Part shown: positions 34,342 through 49,400 of the stretch, piece after piece
Numbering within the stretch: the stretch's first letter is position 1
How the letters are laid out: each line of letters opens with the position of its first letter
Assembly: GCA_028622995.1 (NCBI GenBank)
Contig: JAJQJQ010000016.1
Span: 3,534,001-3,598,000, forward strand
Reading direction: 5' to 3'
Length of the DNA: 64,000 nt
Source: Panagrolaimus kolymaensis
Lineage: Eukaryota; Nematoda; Chromadorea; Rhabditida; Panagrolaimidae
Made by a program: the position numbers and the translations under genes
The notes under the pieces: model-generated
Told to the model about the DNA's origin: nothing
What the model saw: only the letters and a program-made list of their open reading frames with translations
The model's database searches: none

Positions 34342-37300
34342 AAAATTGAAAAACATTTAATTATATTAACTTAGTGAGATATATATTGATAAATTAAATA
34401 CACGAAGTTGGATATGCATTAAATAATTTTGACAACGATCTATTAGAATATATTCTCATAAAATTCTATTAATGCCTTGAATCAATGCCACGCTTTAAAT
34501 TCAAAAAGAAACTGTTCTAATTTATTTAAAACTGCATTTAAATAATAAGTATATCGAATATATTAATACCGAAAATGAGGAGAAAAGAACAAAAATGAGG
34601 TTGGATAGGTAAGAATTAGATTCGCATCGGCGATAACTAAATTTATCTTCATGATGGATGAAGAAATTTAAATGAAGCAAAAAGATCATAGTTTTGAAGG
34701 CCATAAGTATTTTAAAAAAATAATAAACTCAGCAAAATTATAAAGATGGGACAATTTAAATGAAATCAAGCATAATGGATCTAAATGGGTTGGGTTTTAG
34801 TCTCGATAAATAAAATGCAATCCAGCTTGGCTAAAAAAGGATAAAGAATGACTGAATTATTGAATCAAATCTTCTTTTGCATTGATATTTTGGTATGTGC
34901 TTTTTTCACAGCTATTTTAAATCGCTAGGTTACCAAATAAAGAATGAAAACAAGCTGGAAAAGAAAGAAAAAAATTTTTAAGTATGCCTCAAATTTATTT
35001 ATTATTAAGTTGATTGAGTGATTGATATATTTAAATATTTTCCATATTTATAGTTTGTCGCGCGCCCCACTTTTCCAATTTACCAATTATTAATAAAAAA
35101 ATTTAAATCAAGCAATTTTTTAATAAATATGATTTTACTAACGGCCATGGAGCTGCGACGACGGCAATTTCTCTGGCATTTCATCAGCATTCTTTTTTCC
35201 TTTCAGGATTATTCAATCATAATGAAAAGAATATGAACAAATTTTAGGTACTTTTTTTTGTTTTCATCAATATTCTGGAACTTTTTTTAGGAGAGATTGT
35301 TTTTTTTAATATTCAATAAGAAAATAAAATATTGAATCGCTTTTGCGCATTATCTATGTGATTTTTCTAATTCTGTTTTAATTTAGAAATTAAAACGTTT
35401 TGATTTTTTTCTTTTTTTTTTACCAAGCGGCTTTTTGTGCTCCAGCCGACCGCTCAGTCTATAGTGAATGGTGGAACACTGACTAAAATTGCTTTAGCAT
35501 CTCCTAAATTTGACTTCGCCCCGCCTTGTTAGAAAAAAATCAAGTGATTGATGAAGGCGGGGCATGAAAAGAAAAAAGAAAGGAAAATTCCGGGTGAGTG
35601 AAAACAAGGAGGCAATTTAGTGTGGCCTGCGCAAATAAATGAGCATAAAAATCAATAATAAAAAATAATAATGACGCGTGATGATGATAAGAAGTTAGTA
35701 GCAGAAAGGGTTAAGAAAAGATTATTTGACTTCTTACATGAATATGATAAAAGTTAAATCTTATTAGTCTAAGCTAATAGAAGGAAAACTGTATTAAAAT
35801 GGTCAAAATGATACGAAGAGTTTTGGAAATATACTTTTATACATATCGAAAAGAAAAAAAAGTGTAACTCTTTTATTCAAAAATAAAAAAATTACAACCA
35901 TATACAGAAAAGAAAAAGCATAAAATAATATTAAAACAAAAAGGATAGATTAATCGGCAAAAACAGTGATGAAATAAATTCTTTGACCTTTTTACAATTT
36001 ACACCTAAAAATGATGGAAAATTAGGGTAGCCGCCGCCAAGCTGCAAAACACGATCCATAAAGCTTGAAATGAAAAAAAGAAGTTAAAATTAAAAATAGG
36101 TTTAAAAAATATTAATTAAGCCAAAAATGGAAGGAACGTTTGAAATGTACATATTAAAATTATTTAAGTGTTGCTTTGTTAGGCATGCTTTTTTTCATCG
36201 GTTAATGGTCAAAAGAGAATGCAAATATCGCTGCTTCCAACTTTCAAAACAATTTTTGGGAAAGAGCTTGTTCAATCAATCTTGATGCAAGAAAGCAATG
36301 AATCATTTTTTTAAAGATCCAATGATAAAAAGATATTTGAGATAAAACAAAAAAGGCGCAGAAACTAAAATTAAAGTTTAGTCTTTGAAAATTTGCTTTT
36401 TTTATATCGAGCATTCAGGTCCATTGGTTTTGGGCGGATTAGTATTCTTTTTTTTTTCAGCGATAAAACTAAACCTTGCCTGATCACGTCTGCATCAAGC
36501 AATAGAAAATACTGCTTTGCCTTTTTTTTCTTTCGTTGTCTCGCTGGAAAGAGTTTCTTTTGTTTTTTTGAAACGCGCAGCGAAAAAGCGTGGTTTTTCA
36601 TTTTGAAAAAATCTCAAATTTTGTATTAAAAAAAACTTTACAACTATGTATCTCGACATGCAGTCGGTATTTTTTTCTGATCTTACTAATTCTTAATATT
36701 CAGATCTTAATGAATATATTCGTGAAGACAGAATAAAAAAAATGAATCTTAGAAGCTCAAGCTAACCGTTTAAAAATCTGTAGAAATTTACGTTAAAAAA
36801 GTTAAAAGCCTGGCAAACCAGACAACGAAAGAAAAAAAAGGCAAAGCAGTAACGGCGCTGACGTGTGATGAAACAATTCCGGCATGAAGTGAATAAAAAA
36901 TAGGCTGACATTTTCTTGTTTAAAATTAGTCAGAAAGATAAAAATCCGCTTTCAAATTTTTAACGAAGAAAAATATAATTTCCCAACTTTTTTTATACAC
37001 TCAAAGACCAAGCAAATATGTAAAATAAATTATTTTATTGAAGGAAACTAAAAAAATCATAGACAAAAAAGCATAAAATAATGTTAAAACAAAAATGTGA
37101 GAGATCAGTCTGCATAACCGCAATGCAACAATGTCTGTCTGTGCTTTGGGAAAAAAAATACAAAAAATTCTTTGACCTTTATGATTCAAAATGGAAGGGA
37201 GCTTCCAAATCGGGAAGGTAAGATAAAAAAAGAGAAATGGCGGAAACTAGTTTTTGTCTGGCCATTTTTTCGTTTAATAAAGAATAATTTACAGGCAACA

Positions 37301-37447
37301 AAAGACAACGCACGCGGAAAAAAGTGGAGAAAAATTATAAGTAAAAAATATCGAGATTTTTTGTCCAATAAATTTATAAATTAACAAAGAAAATATATAG
37401 TTATAACAATCATAAATAATTTCATAGCAGCATGATGTATTGTTGTT
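34342..37447. other. Intergenic region between SF3B3 and AHCY
   Basis: 3.1 kb, AT-rich. It should contain the AHCY promoter and SF3B3 3' UTR. A segment at about 35890-36000 (with AAAAGCATAAAATAAT and TTCTTTGACCTTT) recurs, diverged, at about 37040-37190. A slightly GC-richer stretch lies at 35420-35620 and a CRE-like TGACGTGTG near 36860. I see no gene. The open frames at 36371-36629 lack protein-like composition. Confidence 0.5.
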
Positions 37448-40400
37448 TTAATAAGCATAACGAGTTCGCATATCTTCAAGTTTTTTACCGACCTAAAAAA
37501 TAATTTTTATAATATTGCTTTTAAAAATTAAAAAACATACTTCTGTAGCTTTACGTCCAAGATTTTCACCAATTTCTCGTTGTTTTGCGGCTTCAATCAT
37601 ACCATACTGTTCACAAATATCTCCATCAACAACATTCTAAAAAAAATTAAAGCATGAGATTATAAATATAAGAAAAAATAATTACCTTTATTGGTGAATA
37701 AAAAGATCGATAAGCCAAATGATCTCGACCACATAAAGGTGGAAATTCAACACGCATATGCATTTCCAAAGTTTGAAATAGTTCATATTCATCACGAGAA
37801 ACAAAGGGTACAAGCATTCCAATTGCCCCTGTTATGGTTGAATATACTAAAGCATCTTCAGCGCCAGGAACAAGATTTGTTTTTTGTAAAGTTGTAATCA
37901 TACTTCCAACATAAAAATTTGATATCATCTCGATTTTTTGTGGTGCTCCATTTAAATTTCCACGATCATATAATGCTCGAACTCCTGTTGGATCATCTTG
38001 AACATCATCTTGAACATCTTTTGGTAATCGAAGCTGAAAAACAAACAGAATATTAATTTTTCTTGCAATTTTATTTATTGTTTTAATTTAATATACATCG
38101 TCATAGTCTCAAAAATTATAATGTTTGGAAAGCATCTCAGCTTCATTTATGAATTAGATTAACAAGCTCAAAAAGTTTTTGCTTTTTAAATTATTTCTTT
38201 GCATATTTTAACAATCGAAAATGAAATTTTCTTTCTTCACTCAGAAAACAAAATTTGTTATAAATTATTATTCAGAAAAAAATAAACACGCTTACGTCAA
38301 GGAACTAATGCCTGAAACCTCCACCTGCCTAAGATTTTCAATCTTTTACGCATCATTAACGCGTTAAAAGAAAAATTTCATCAAAAAAATATTTTTCAAT
38401 TTTTCAATACGCTTCTTGTTGCCAGAACCTTGTCTCTGTTTTTTGCTATAAACATTGTTTTTGGACCAAAACTTTAGATTTAAAAAAAGTGACGCTCTTT
38501 TCCTTTCTTTATTTTCTATCTATCTCTTTCCCCAATATGCAAATGTATTCAAAAGTTTCAAACATACTGCTTTCCTTCTCCCTTTTCTTCAATATGCTTA
38601 AAATTGAATTTGTTACAAATGCTATTAGAAATAACTTTGCTGCTCGTTTTTAGGATACATCTTTAAACTGTAGGAAGCATGATAATACACAAAAAAAAAA
38701 TGTGCTTTTCTTTTAACATATCCCAAAAGGACAAAGATAAATTTAGCTAACCACAGATTAAATTCAAAGCTATTTGAAAACCAAAACATATGGGACTTTT
38801 TTTCAGCTAAAATTACACATTTTTAATTATGCTTTTTTTCTTTCACACTTTAAGAAAAAATTATAAAATAGTGACTCAAAAAGCAAACACTTATTACGGC
38901 TTTTTTACTTTTTGATTAATAGAAAATCAAAAATCTTTTTTCTTATTCATTATTTACTTTTAAAACTTGTAAAAACAAAAAATATTTTAAACGAATTTAG
39001 CTTGAGGATATGTAATTTATCTTTGCAAAGAAAAATCTTTAAGCGTTTAAAAATGATGACATAAAGAGACGAAATATATAGTATTAATTCAAAGTTTTGG
39101 TTGTATGTAGTTGGTAGGACATGGACTACTATTTTTTTCTTTGCGTGTTCATTCTATTATATTTTTTTTCTCCTTAAGTAGTCTAGTTTTTGTTACATTC
39201 TGTTTATTTTTTTGTTCAGAACACAGCTACTTATGAGAATGCCAAAATAAGATCTTGTGGAAAAACAACTACTTGTTAGACAAATCTAAGCTTGTTAAAA
39301 GTTGTTTTGACTTTATTCCGGAAGCCTCAAATTGTTTTGAAAAAACAAATTATTCAAAAATGTTCGTCGTTGTTTTAAACCATTTCAAAAAAAAATTAGT
39401 AATAAAAATATTTTTAACTGAACTTTGCTCATTAAAAAAATGTATGAATAGTAAGGATAAAAGATTTATTGCTTTGATACTCCCACATTTTTTAACACTT
39501 TGCATCATTTTATTTTTTTAGTTTTAAATGAATGCTCTTTTTTAAATCTTTTTCCACTAACCACTTTTGTCTTCTCCTTTTTTAAGACCTTAAAAATTGA
39601 AAAGAAATATAAAAAAAAACTCACAATAGCAATGTTCCCAAATTTATCTCCAATTGCAACAGTGTCATAGTCGAGAATGCACGTAGCTCGAACATAACGA
39701 GGTGTTGTTTCATCAGCAAATACAACCATTCTATTATCCTGAAAAATAAAAAGAAATTATATTTTTGTGTTTGTTTTTCCCAGTGTGTCATTATTATTGT
39801 TATTAAAGTTGACATTTACAGCAGCTATTATATGCGAAAATGAGGATATTTTCATTTCTGTTTTTTGTCTAACATTTAAAAGTTTTACCAAATGATAAAT
39901 GCTTCCCATGGGGAGTACCGAACTACTATGTTTTTTTAAAAAGGGTGTAAAAGAAAAAAAAAGTAGCCTTAGGGAAAAGTATTATGGGTGGTCGAGTAGT
40001 TTTCACTTGTGAAGTATTATTATAAGAACCCAACAAAAAAAGAAAAAAGAAAAGAAGAACATACCGAAGATCGATACCGTAAGAAATGTACTGATTCTTG
40101 AATATCTGAAACCACAATTCGTCCGCCATTTGATTTGATGTCAATGATATTATATGGAAGTTGCTGAAAATAAAAACATTAATTAATATATATTTTTTAA
40201 TATCAAGGACTATTGCTTCAATTTATGTACTCTTTTGCGAAATTAATTAAGTTTATGCCATTTTTACGTAGCTTATTTTTGGATGACCTTTTTACTCTTC
40301 ATCTTTTAATATAAAAAATTGAAATTCCGAAGAGGATAAAATGGAAAATGCAAACTTTTCTTCTCTCTTTTTATTTTATCATAAGTTAGTCAATTGAGAG

Positions 40401-43400
40401 CTACTTATGAACTACATAAGATAAATTTGCGGAAGTCAAGTTTTATGAATTTTTAACTTTTTTTTCTATCCTTTATGCAATTGCTTTATAAAAGTAGTGG
40501 CAAATTGGTAAGTCAACCACGCTTATCCTACTTCTTAGAATTATTATAAAAAGGGTTAGTTTTAACATGCGGAAGTTTAACCCGGTTATTTCTCTTATGC
40601 GTTTTTTTCTTACACTTTTTTAAACATTTGCTAATAAGGTTTCGCTGTTACAAGGCAACAAGTTGGAAACAAAGAATAAAAACAAAATGTGAACAAAAAA
40701 TCTTTTTGCTTCTTAAAATTTTATGTTGTTAAGTAGTGTCCAAGAATAAGTATGCAGAATGAAGGATGAGTGGCGTTAGTTGTCGTAGAAAAAAAACAAC
40801 AATAGTAGTTTCTGTCAAAAAAAAGTTTCCTTTTTGAATTTAAAGATTGCGTGCAATCGACTTTTTCTTCCAAAATTTCTTCCAAAAAAACCTTACTTAG
40901 TCCCTTGAAACGTTGACATTAAATTTTCTTTATTCGAACTTTATGCTTTCTATTCGTTTAATCCCTCGTTTCTAATTCTTTCCGTAAACAAAAAATGTGT
41001 TTCCACTAACTTCCGAAGTATTCAATTTTTAAGTATATCTTAAAATCGAAATTAGGAGACGTGCAAAAAGATAATTTAAATGTTTACATGTTATATAGGT
41101 TGTTTATGAGCAATATTAATATAATTTTTTACTTTATGTATATTTCATGTATTCTAAATAAAGACAATTTAGCTCTCTTTTTTTTCATCATCAAAATGCC
41201 CTTTTTGTTATTCGAGTCCCGCCTTGCTCGTGCGCCCAGCTTATCTATTCTATAAACGACACTAAAAACACGTTGCAAGCAATGGGGCTTGCTTGTTCAG
41301 TGTTACCACTAAAATGGCATTGCTTTTTTGGTGTGTGCTTTTTTTGTTACTTCATTTTTTAACATATTTTAGCTACGTAAAAAAACTTTCTCCCACATAC
41401 TTTTAACTCAACTTGGTACAAAAATAATTTCTTGTGTGCTTTTCTTACTATTCTTCTTCCTTTTCTTGAAATTGTTTCCTTTTTTATAACAAACTTTGAA
41501 GCCAAAATCTTCATTTACATAAAGTTTTTCGCGGTTGACTATCTCTTTTTTAAAACTGGTAATCTATAACGCTTTTTGCGATGCGATTAAGAACATGGCA
41601 TCATTCATACTCCGCTTTTTTCTATCAATTCTATTTTTTATTCACACAAAATGTGAGACCGGAAGAAAATATTATAGAAATAATCGCACTCTTTTTTGTT
41701 TTAGTGCTTTAATGACTGTGCTATGACTTCATAAAAAGATAAGGAATATCCATAAATAAATGTATTCGCCACCCTTCCGTTTTTCTCAAACCGTAAAATA
41801 ATTTTAATGAATCACGTATTATGATCTTTTTTAATTTTTTAAATTCGTGTTATCCTGAAGCATCAAAAAGCTGTATTAGATTTTTGCTCTTCAAGAGCTT
41901 TTTAAAAAGTTTGTTCCGGAAATAAAAGCCAAAAAGGAAAAATGCGTTTTTATGCGTCGTTGTTTTGAATTAAAAATTAATCTCAGAGCCCTTATGATTC
42001 GACCGCATTTTGGTTTCATGCCATTTTTAATATTTCAAAAGAAAAATGTTATTCTAGTATTATAAACATTCTGTTGAGAAAAAAAAATTCTAGACTAAGC
42101 TTTAATTGATGAAAGCATTAAAAAGCTTTTTCAACATGTTGCAGTTAAACCGCCTCAGTGAATCGCATCAAAAGCACAATTTCTCGGAACATTAAAAATT
42201 GGCACAAAAAATAAAACTCGTTACTCTTATGATTGACGGAAGCAAAAAAGAAAAGAAAAGCGATATCCCCCTAATTCTTACTAATAATAAATATAAAAGA
42301 TGAAACAGCGAAAAAAAGTAAACTTTAATAAGAAACATGGGTTGCGATGAATGTCTTTTTTAAAAGCCATGCTAAATTTATACGAAGCACGCATAAATGA
42401 TTAGTTTCTAGTAGAAAGAGAAAAAGAAAGAATACTTTGAAAAAGCATAATTGCAATAAAATGTAAAAGTTTAAGAACAAGACTTTAGTTTTGCTTATTT
42501 TATAGTTGCCCGAATCTAACACTTCTTTAAAAAATAGTAAACGTTCTAAGTTTCAAGTTGCAAAGTTTAAAACTTTAATCTTCTTTTTTTGTGCATAAAA
42601 AAAAGGTTGCACGCGCTTGCAAATAAAATAACTAAATTTTCAACATGCTTAAACAAAAGTCCAAAAAATGCGTTTACTCTTTTCTTTGTCACATCCGGTT
42701 AATCGTCATCGATTTTGTCCAAATTTGGCAGCGTTCTGCTCTCTTTTTTTCTAACAGCAAAGTTCACGACTTTTGGTAAAATAACAGTTTTAAAAAAACC
42801 CCATATATCCCAGCAGTAATTCATACTGATGCGAGCTTTATTTAAAATAATTTTTTACCTATTACTTTTTTATTTTAAAAATAATAAGGTCGTCGCTTTG
42901 ACAACAATATTTGGTTTTTATTTTATTTATTTGATACCTAAAAATAAACATAATCGCAAAGTTATTTTTCCCCTAAAAAGTTTTCTATGTTTGAAATAAA
43001 GCAATTACTTTAGCCTTTATTACATGTGTTTGTCGGTCTTTGTCGCTGCCGCCATTTTTTTTTTTGCATCAGTCCATTACCTTCCGAAATATAAAGACAA
43101 AGGATCCTCAGGTGGTCCAGCATTTTATCTTTTTGTCAGACGTTGCAAATGCTTAAAAAATGCTAGTTGGCAACATTTTTATTTTCAAGAAAAAGATAAT
43201 TTAGTTTTATAAATGTTCAAAGCACACGGCGTTCTTTTGATTTATGTTTTTGATTTTTTCTTTTTGCTTTTCTCTTGTTTAAAATTTTTAAAACAAAAAA
43301 TCAATGTATAGCAAAAACCGTTTAAAAATTCCGTTTCCGGCTACCACGAGATTTAGATGGAAAAAAATGCTGGTGTCTTTTTTTATTTTTATTTTTCATC

Positions 43401-46400
43401 TCCGTTAACAACTTTTTATAATTCCTAAAGTTTTTCTTCTAAAACGCTGTTTTTAATATTTTCTATTTGTGTCTTAGCTTGTTTTTCCTTTTTAAATTTA
43501 AGCAAAACCACTGAGTTCTTAAAAATAACAAGAAACAATTTTAGTTGTCTCCCCGAAAAAAATAATATGCTAAAATCTTCTAAGAAATACAAAAGATTTT
43601 TTTCGTGCATGAATAATCATGAATTGGTTGGATATTGTCAAAAAGAAAATTTTAGGATGAATTACTGAAACGCGTTCTATTATTGCAACCTTTTTTGTTA
43701 GCAATGTCATTGTGGGCTGCAACAAAAAAACCAAAAAGGTGTAAAGAAAAAAAGATACTATTGACGTGTACCAATGTCAAAGGTAGCATAGCTAATAATC
43801 ATTCGAGACTTTATTTTTGTTGCATTCAAATTGTTAAAAAACTTAGTTGATTATTAAAAGGTTAAACCCAAATTTAGAATTTTTATTCAAAAATTGGTAA
43901 AAATGGATGTTATTTATTTTAATCTGCATCAACACACTTTTTTCCCCTTTTTTAGCTCGCATGTAAGGAAGCTTTAATCATAAATAACGCTTTTTTTTAT
44001 TATCTTTCAATTTAAAGAAATGTCCTACCACTTTACTATAATTTTCATAGATTCATTGTAAATCCAAACTATTTGTGTTTAAAAAAAGGGTGTTTAAACA
44101 TACAATATAATAACATCAAGACGGCAAAATATTTTTGCACTTTCGGTAGAAATAGTTGTTTTTATTATTGGAATCGGCTTAAAAGCAGGATTTAATCCCG
44201 CAATTTAATGTTATTCTTTAAGAAAAAAAACAACTCAGGGATTCAAAATTAATATTCTTTTCCAAAGGTTTTAATTCCTATTAGAATTAATTTCAAAGTT
44301 TCAAAATAATCTTCAGCTTTAAAAAACTAACGAATTCACGACAAACATTAAAAAGAAAAAGTTTTTACAACCCAAAAAAGTTGACAAACTCAATCAAAGT
44401 TTTTCGCTATTTTAAAGGTGACAAGTGTTAGTCCCAGATTTTATTATGACGTTCTTATTTTTATCGTAGAAAGGTTAGATTAAAACAATTGGGATATAAT
44501 TGTATTGCTAAAGATAAGTAAATTTTTAATGCTTTTCCCAAGAAATACCTTTTCTGACAACCAAAATAAATTTAAGATGTGTGGGTCGCTTGTGTTTTTT
44601 TACTTACGCGTGAATTTATACTTCTCAACTTCGGTTGCAATCTCAAATTGTTTTTAGAACCTAAAGACGGACACGCTTTATGCTTTACATCAGGCGTGGT
44701 ATCACCACTACCAGTGCCATAATTCACCTGTTATTTTAATCAAAATAAGAACAACCATTGCTGTTCACCCATAAAAGCTGGCATTTTCAGTGCCAGCTTC
44801 TCAACTAGTGACGCTGTTTTATAAACTTTATTTTTGGTGCAGCATATAATATTTTTTAATTTTTTTTTCACACTCGAGGCTATAATGTATGATAATTTAT
44901 CTTTATCCAGCGTTTTCAATGAAACTGATTTACAATGTTCATTCAAAGAATGGTCTCATTTACCAAATCAACCAGGATTTTTCCGAATTTTTACAATTAT
45001 ATCAGTATTAACGGTAATTGTGGTTCTTGTTGTTCTCGGAAATGGGTTAGTTATTGCAGCAGTAATTCTAAGGAGAAGGTTGCGTTCAGCCACTGGACTT
45101 TTGATTCTGTCATTAGCAGTTGCTGATCTTATGGTTAGATGCATTTCTAAAAAGCGATTCAACTAATTCATTTTTTAGGTGGGATTAGTAATTCTACCAT
45201 TCAGCATTGCCAATGAAGCTCTAAATCAATACTGGATTTTTGGCGATATTTGGTGCACAGCATGGTGAGTCATACTTTAAAAAATAATTAAATCATTTTA
45301 TTCCATAATTTTTTCTCTTATAATTTAGGTTAACTATGGACATCTGGATGTGTACAGCTTCTATTTATAATCTAGTTGCTATATCAATTGACAGATACAT
45401 TGCTATTATTAAACCACTGAATTATCCTATGCTTGTAACAAAATTTAGAGCTAGATGTATTGTTGCTGCTGTTTGGGTGGGATCGTTTATTATTTGTTCA
45501 CCAAGTTTTTTGCTTGCTTCAACTGATACAACTAAACCAAAAGATTGCAAGTGCACTCCTGCAAATTCTGGAGTTGCTTATATTATATTTAGTGCATCCT
45601 CAAGCTTTTACATTCCCATGATAGTTGTCATTTTTGTTTATGTAAGAATTTATATTGCTGCTTGCGCCGCAACTAAAAGTGTTTATTCAGGAATGATGCA
45701 GGTATAAAATAAATAAAAAATTATTTAGTTAATTTCTAATTATTTTTTAGGTCACAGCAAACGCTAATAAAAACCCTAAAAATATCTTAATGCAAAATCC
45801 GTCTGCTTTAAGCCGTACTGAGAATATGCCTATGTTGCGGGTTCATAGAGGTTCTAGTATAGCTATGAAAAATCCTTCTTTGAATGCTCAAATGGACTCC
45901 ACACGTTCAAGGTAGGCCAAAATTTGGAGAAAGGAAGTATAGCACGTAACATCCTGTGTCTCACCAACAGAAAGGGAAAAAAATTTTTAAATTGTAGGAC
46001 CCCAACCGGATCTGTTATTCAAAATGGCACGTCGTCGGCTGTTTACCCTCAAACGAATGGAAGTGTTTCAAGTTTACAATATGTTAAAAATAACTCTGGT
46101 AACAGATCTCCCCGAATGCTCCCTAGAAGACATAGTGAAGAAGAAAAAGCAGTGAAAGGTGAAAATACAAACCGAAATTCTCCCTCTCGTCGAAGCAGTG
46201 GAAGTGCACATGGAAGTGTACGTGATTTTTCCGACGAACTTTTATTATCCGAAACTGGTGAAGCACAAACTTATGAACATAAAAAGGGTGAATTCTTACA
46301 TCAACTATCTACAGCAAGTGAACCTGAAACAAGACCCCGATATTTATCAGGAAGCAACAAACAAATGGAACGTATAAGGGAACAGCTTTCTCTTGAATTA

Positions 46401-49400
46401 GCTGAAAGTGGGCATAATTCTTCATTTAAAAAGTAAGTTTAATAAAAAGTATAGGACTTTATAACCTGAAATAAAAATTCAGGTCATCAGCTAATTCCCA
46501 ATCCGATAGTCATTTAAAGAGATTGGACACTTCTACAGTAATTTCAAATATTGGAGCAAAGAATATTACAAATAATAACAATGAAACAAACTCTCCAAAG
46601 AATGAGCCAAAAAACAATAACAATAATGGCCAAAACCAAGTAAACAGCAAGGTTCTTCTTCATCCTAATTCGGTGCCCCCAAAAAAGAAGAGTTATGGTG
46701 CACATATGATTACAAAAATTATGCGGCGTAACCCAAGAAAGCGGGCTGGATGTGCATATGAAAAGCGTCTATCGCTTGAAATTAAAGCAGCTAAAACTGT
46801 AGCAATTGTAACTGGATGTTTTATTTGTTGCTGGTTGGGATTCAGCATTCTTTATGGATTTTCATTGGATACAAACGAAGTAGTATGGTCAATTGCTTTT
46901 TGGTTGGGATATCTTAATTCTGCGCTAAATCCTGTGATATATACTGTATTTAATAGAGAATTCCGTACATGTTTTAAACGATTGCTTACTTGTAATCATT
47001 TTCTTCTTTCTGGTCAAACAACCCAACAAACTATGGTAAATATATTTAGATAAATATAAGTTTTATGTGAATAAAATTCAAATTTTTAGTACAACTCATA
47101 TAATTCAAATATGCGGCCAAGCAACAAAACAATGGGTTACAGTTCGGTCTCCGCTCCACCCTATTATTCTCGTTCAAGTCCTCCCATGGTTGCACCTTCG
47201 CAATCTTCAACAAATAACGAGTAAAAAATCTCATAGACCTCTCAAAAGAATCTCTCATTTTTTTTATCTTACACTATACGGTTATAAAATCAAAAACGAT
47301 CTTCTCAAAATATATTTTTTTCTACAATTTTTTTCTTGTATTTTGTTTTTTCTGCACTTTTAAATATAGAACTTTTAAAAACATAAATGTTTTTAAGCTT
47401 TTAAAGATAAAGCCAAAAGATAAAAAGAAGCAATAGTCCCCGAATGAAAAGAAAGAATGAAAATGAAACCAACCTTGTTTTCACATTTTTTCAAAAGTCG
47501 TCGTTTTCCCATATCATAAAGTCGTAATTTCTTTCCAGCGCCAACCAAAACAACACCTTTGAAAGCATGAATAGCATAAACGGGTTCATCCATAGGAGTT
47601 CCATGAATAAATTCAAATCCTTGACCATTTTTATGAACTAAAAACGTGTAAACGCAGCCTCCTTGTGGTTTATGATTAGGAACGAGTTGAAGATTTGATG
47701 CACATCCGACTAGAACAAATAATGCTTCCGGAGAAGTGCGAAAATGTACAACTTCAAGACAAAATGCTGCTTCACCGTCGGGTAATTCAAAGTGACACAT
47801 TGTATTTCCTCTATTCGCATTAATTAATCTAATAGAAGAAGCCCATGTTCCGTGGTTATTCCTTGGAGCTCCAAATTTGCTTTCATCATTGTTAAGATTT
47901 TGATAAAGATTTTGTAATTCTTGAGCACTATATTGTTGACGAGAATCACCACCACCAGAAACAACACTTTCAGCTCCCTAAAAAATCATCATAAGAAAAG
48001 AAAAATTAGGGTCAAATATCATATTATACCTCAATCAAAGCTTGTTTGCGGTCTTTTTTCGCTTTTTCAGTAAATGCAGCATGATCTGTTTCAATTATTA
48101 TCAAATTGTCGGTATGAAAAAGAGGCACAAAGTGACGAGGAGTAAACTTGAGTTTGTGTGAAATTTGATTGAAAACAGCTCCAAGTTTATCAAGCGCAAG
48201 AATTCGAAGTGTACTCCTTGCAACAGCAACAATACCTTCGTTACATTGAGGTGAAACAAAACTGGCAGCACTGTCCAAAGCCATATAACTAAGAGGCGTC
48301 AAATGAAAACGATTTTGATAATGATATAAAACCCATGAGCGACTTGAAGTTGCAATAACCTAAAATATTACTGTTAATTACTGGCATCATTAAAAAAACA
48401 TACAGCATCACGTCCATGAACAGTAATTTTAAACATTGTGACAGGTCGAGTACCAAGATATCTCGTACGGGTATCTGCCAAATCCCCAGTAACTTGATCA
48501 ACAGTAGTTCTCATTAAACAACCATTTGCAAGACCGATATTCATGTGCATCATTGTAGTTGAGCTAGCTTCATCAGGTGTTTCAATAATTAATAGTGATG
48601 ATGGATCAGCTTGAACTGTTTGCATACTTAAAGGTGAAAGACAATCAGCAGGATCGAGTGATATGACTCTGACAGAGCGGTCGGATAAACCGACAGTTAA
48701 AAATCGAGATCGAAGTTCGCCTTCAGGAATTTCGCTAACACTCATGCATAATACATCAGCCGGAAGTTCACGTCTTTCAGAAAATTCACGAAGTTGATTT
48801 GTCATATCCAATTCAAAATAAACGATTTCACCGCCAGAAAGAGCGATAATAACTTGTCGACGATTAATAGCACAATTAACAATGTGTCGGCGAGAAGGAG
48901 CTTTCCATTCATTAATACGACGATCAGATTTAATATGTCGAAGGCCTCCGGGATATACTTGCAATAAAGAATCATCTCCAATTAATCCACAACCAATAGT
49001 TGGCGCTGTACCAAGAAAACCGGAATCAGGAACTTCTTCAATACTTTCTTGGATGGCAAGCACAAGTGTAGCGTTAGCAAAAGAGACAACAATGTAGGAA
49101 TGATAAGAATCTGAATGAAGGAAAATCAACAAAAATACAAAAGAAAAATATTACCATCAACAGTTTTTCGAACAGTCCAAACATTTTGAGGATTACCAGG
49201 CAATTCAGAAATTGCCATTTCAGATACTTCTAATCCATTTCGAAGAACTCTCAAAGTCGATCGTCCTCCACGACCACAAAGGGCATAAATTTGTGGAGCA
49301 TCTTCACTAGCCAAATCACCAATAAAAGTTTGTGTAAGAGGATCGAGAGAATCCATGCTATCCACAAGCACCAAATTGTATAAATCACGACAATTGTATA

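Noticed and set aside
36371..36629. Open frames of 76-78 codons on both strands
   Set aside because: Composition is dominated by Lys/Phe from A/T runs; no splice context or motif.
45912..45997. Retention of the short GPCR intron as coding
   Set aside because: Reading through gives an immediate stop (AGG TAG); splicing restores the frame.
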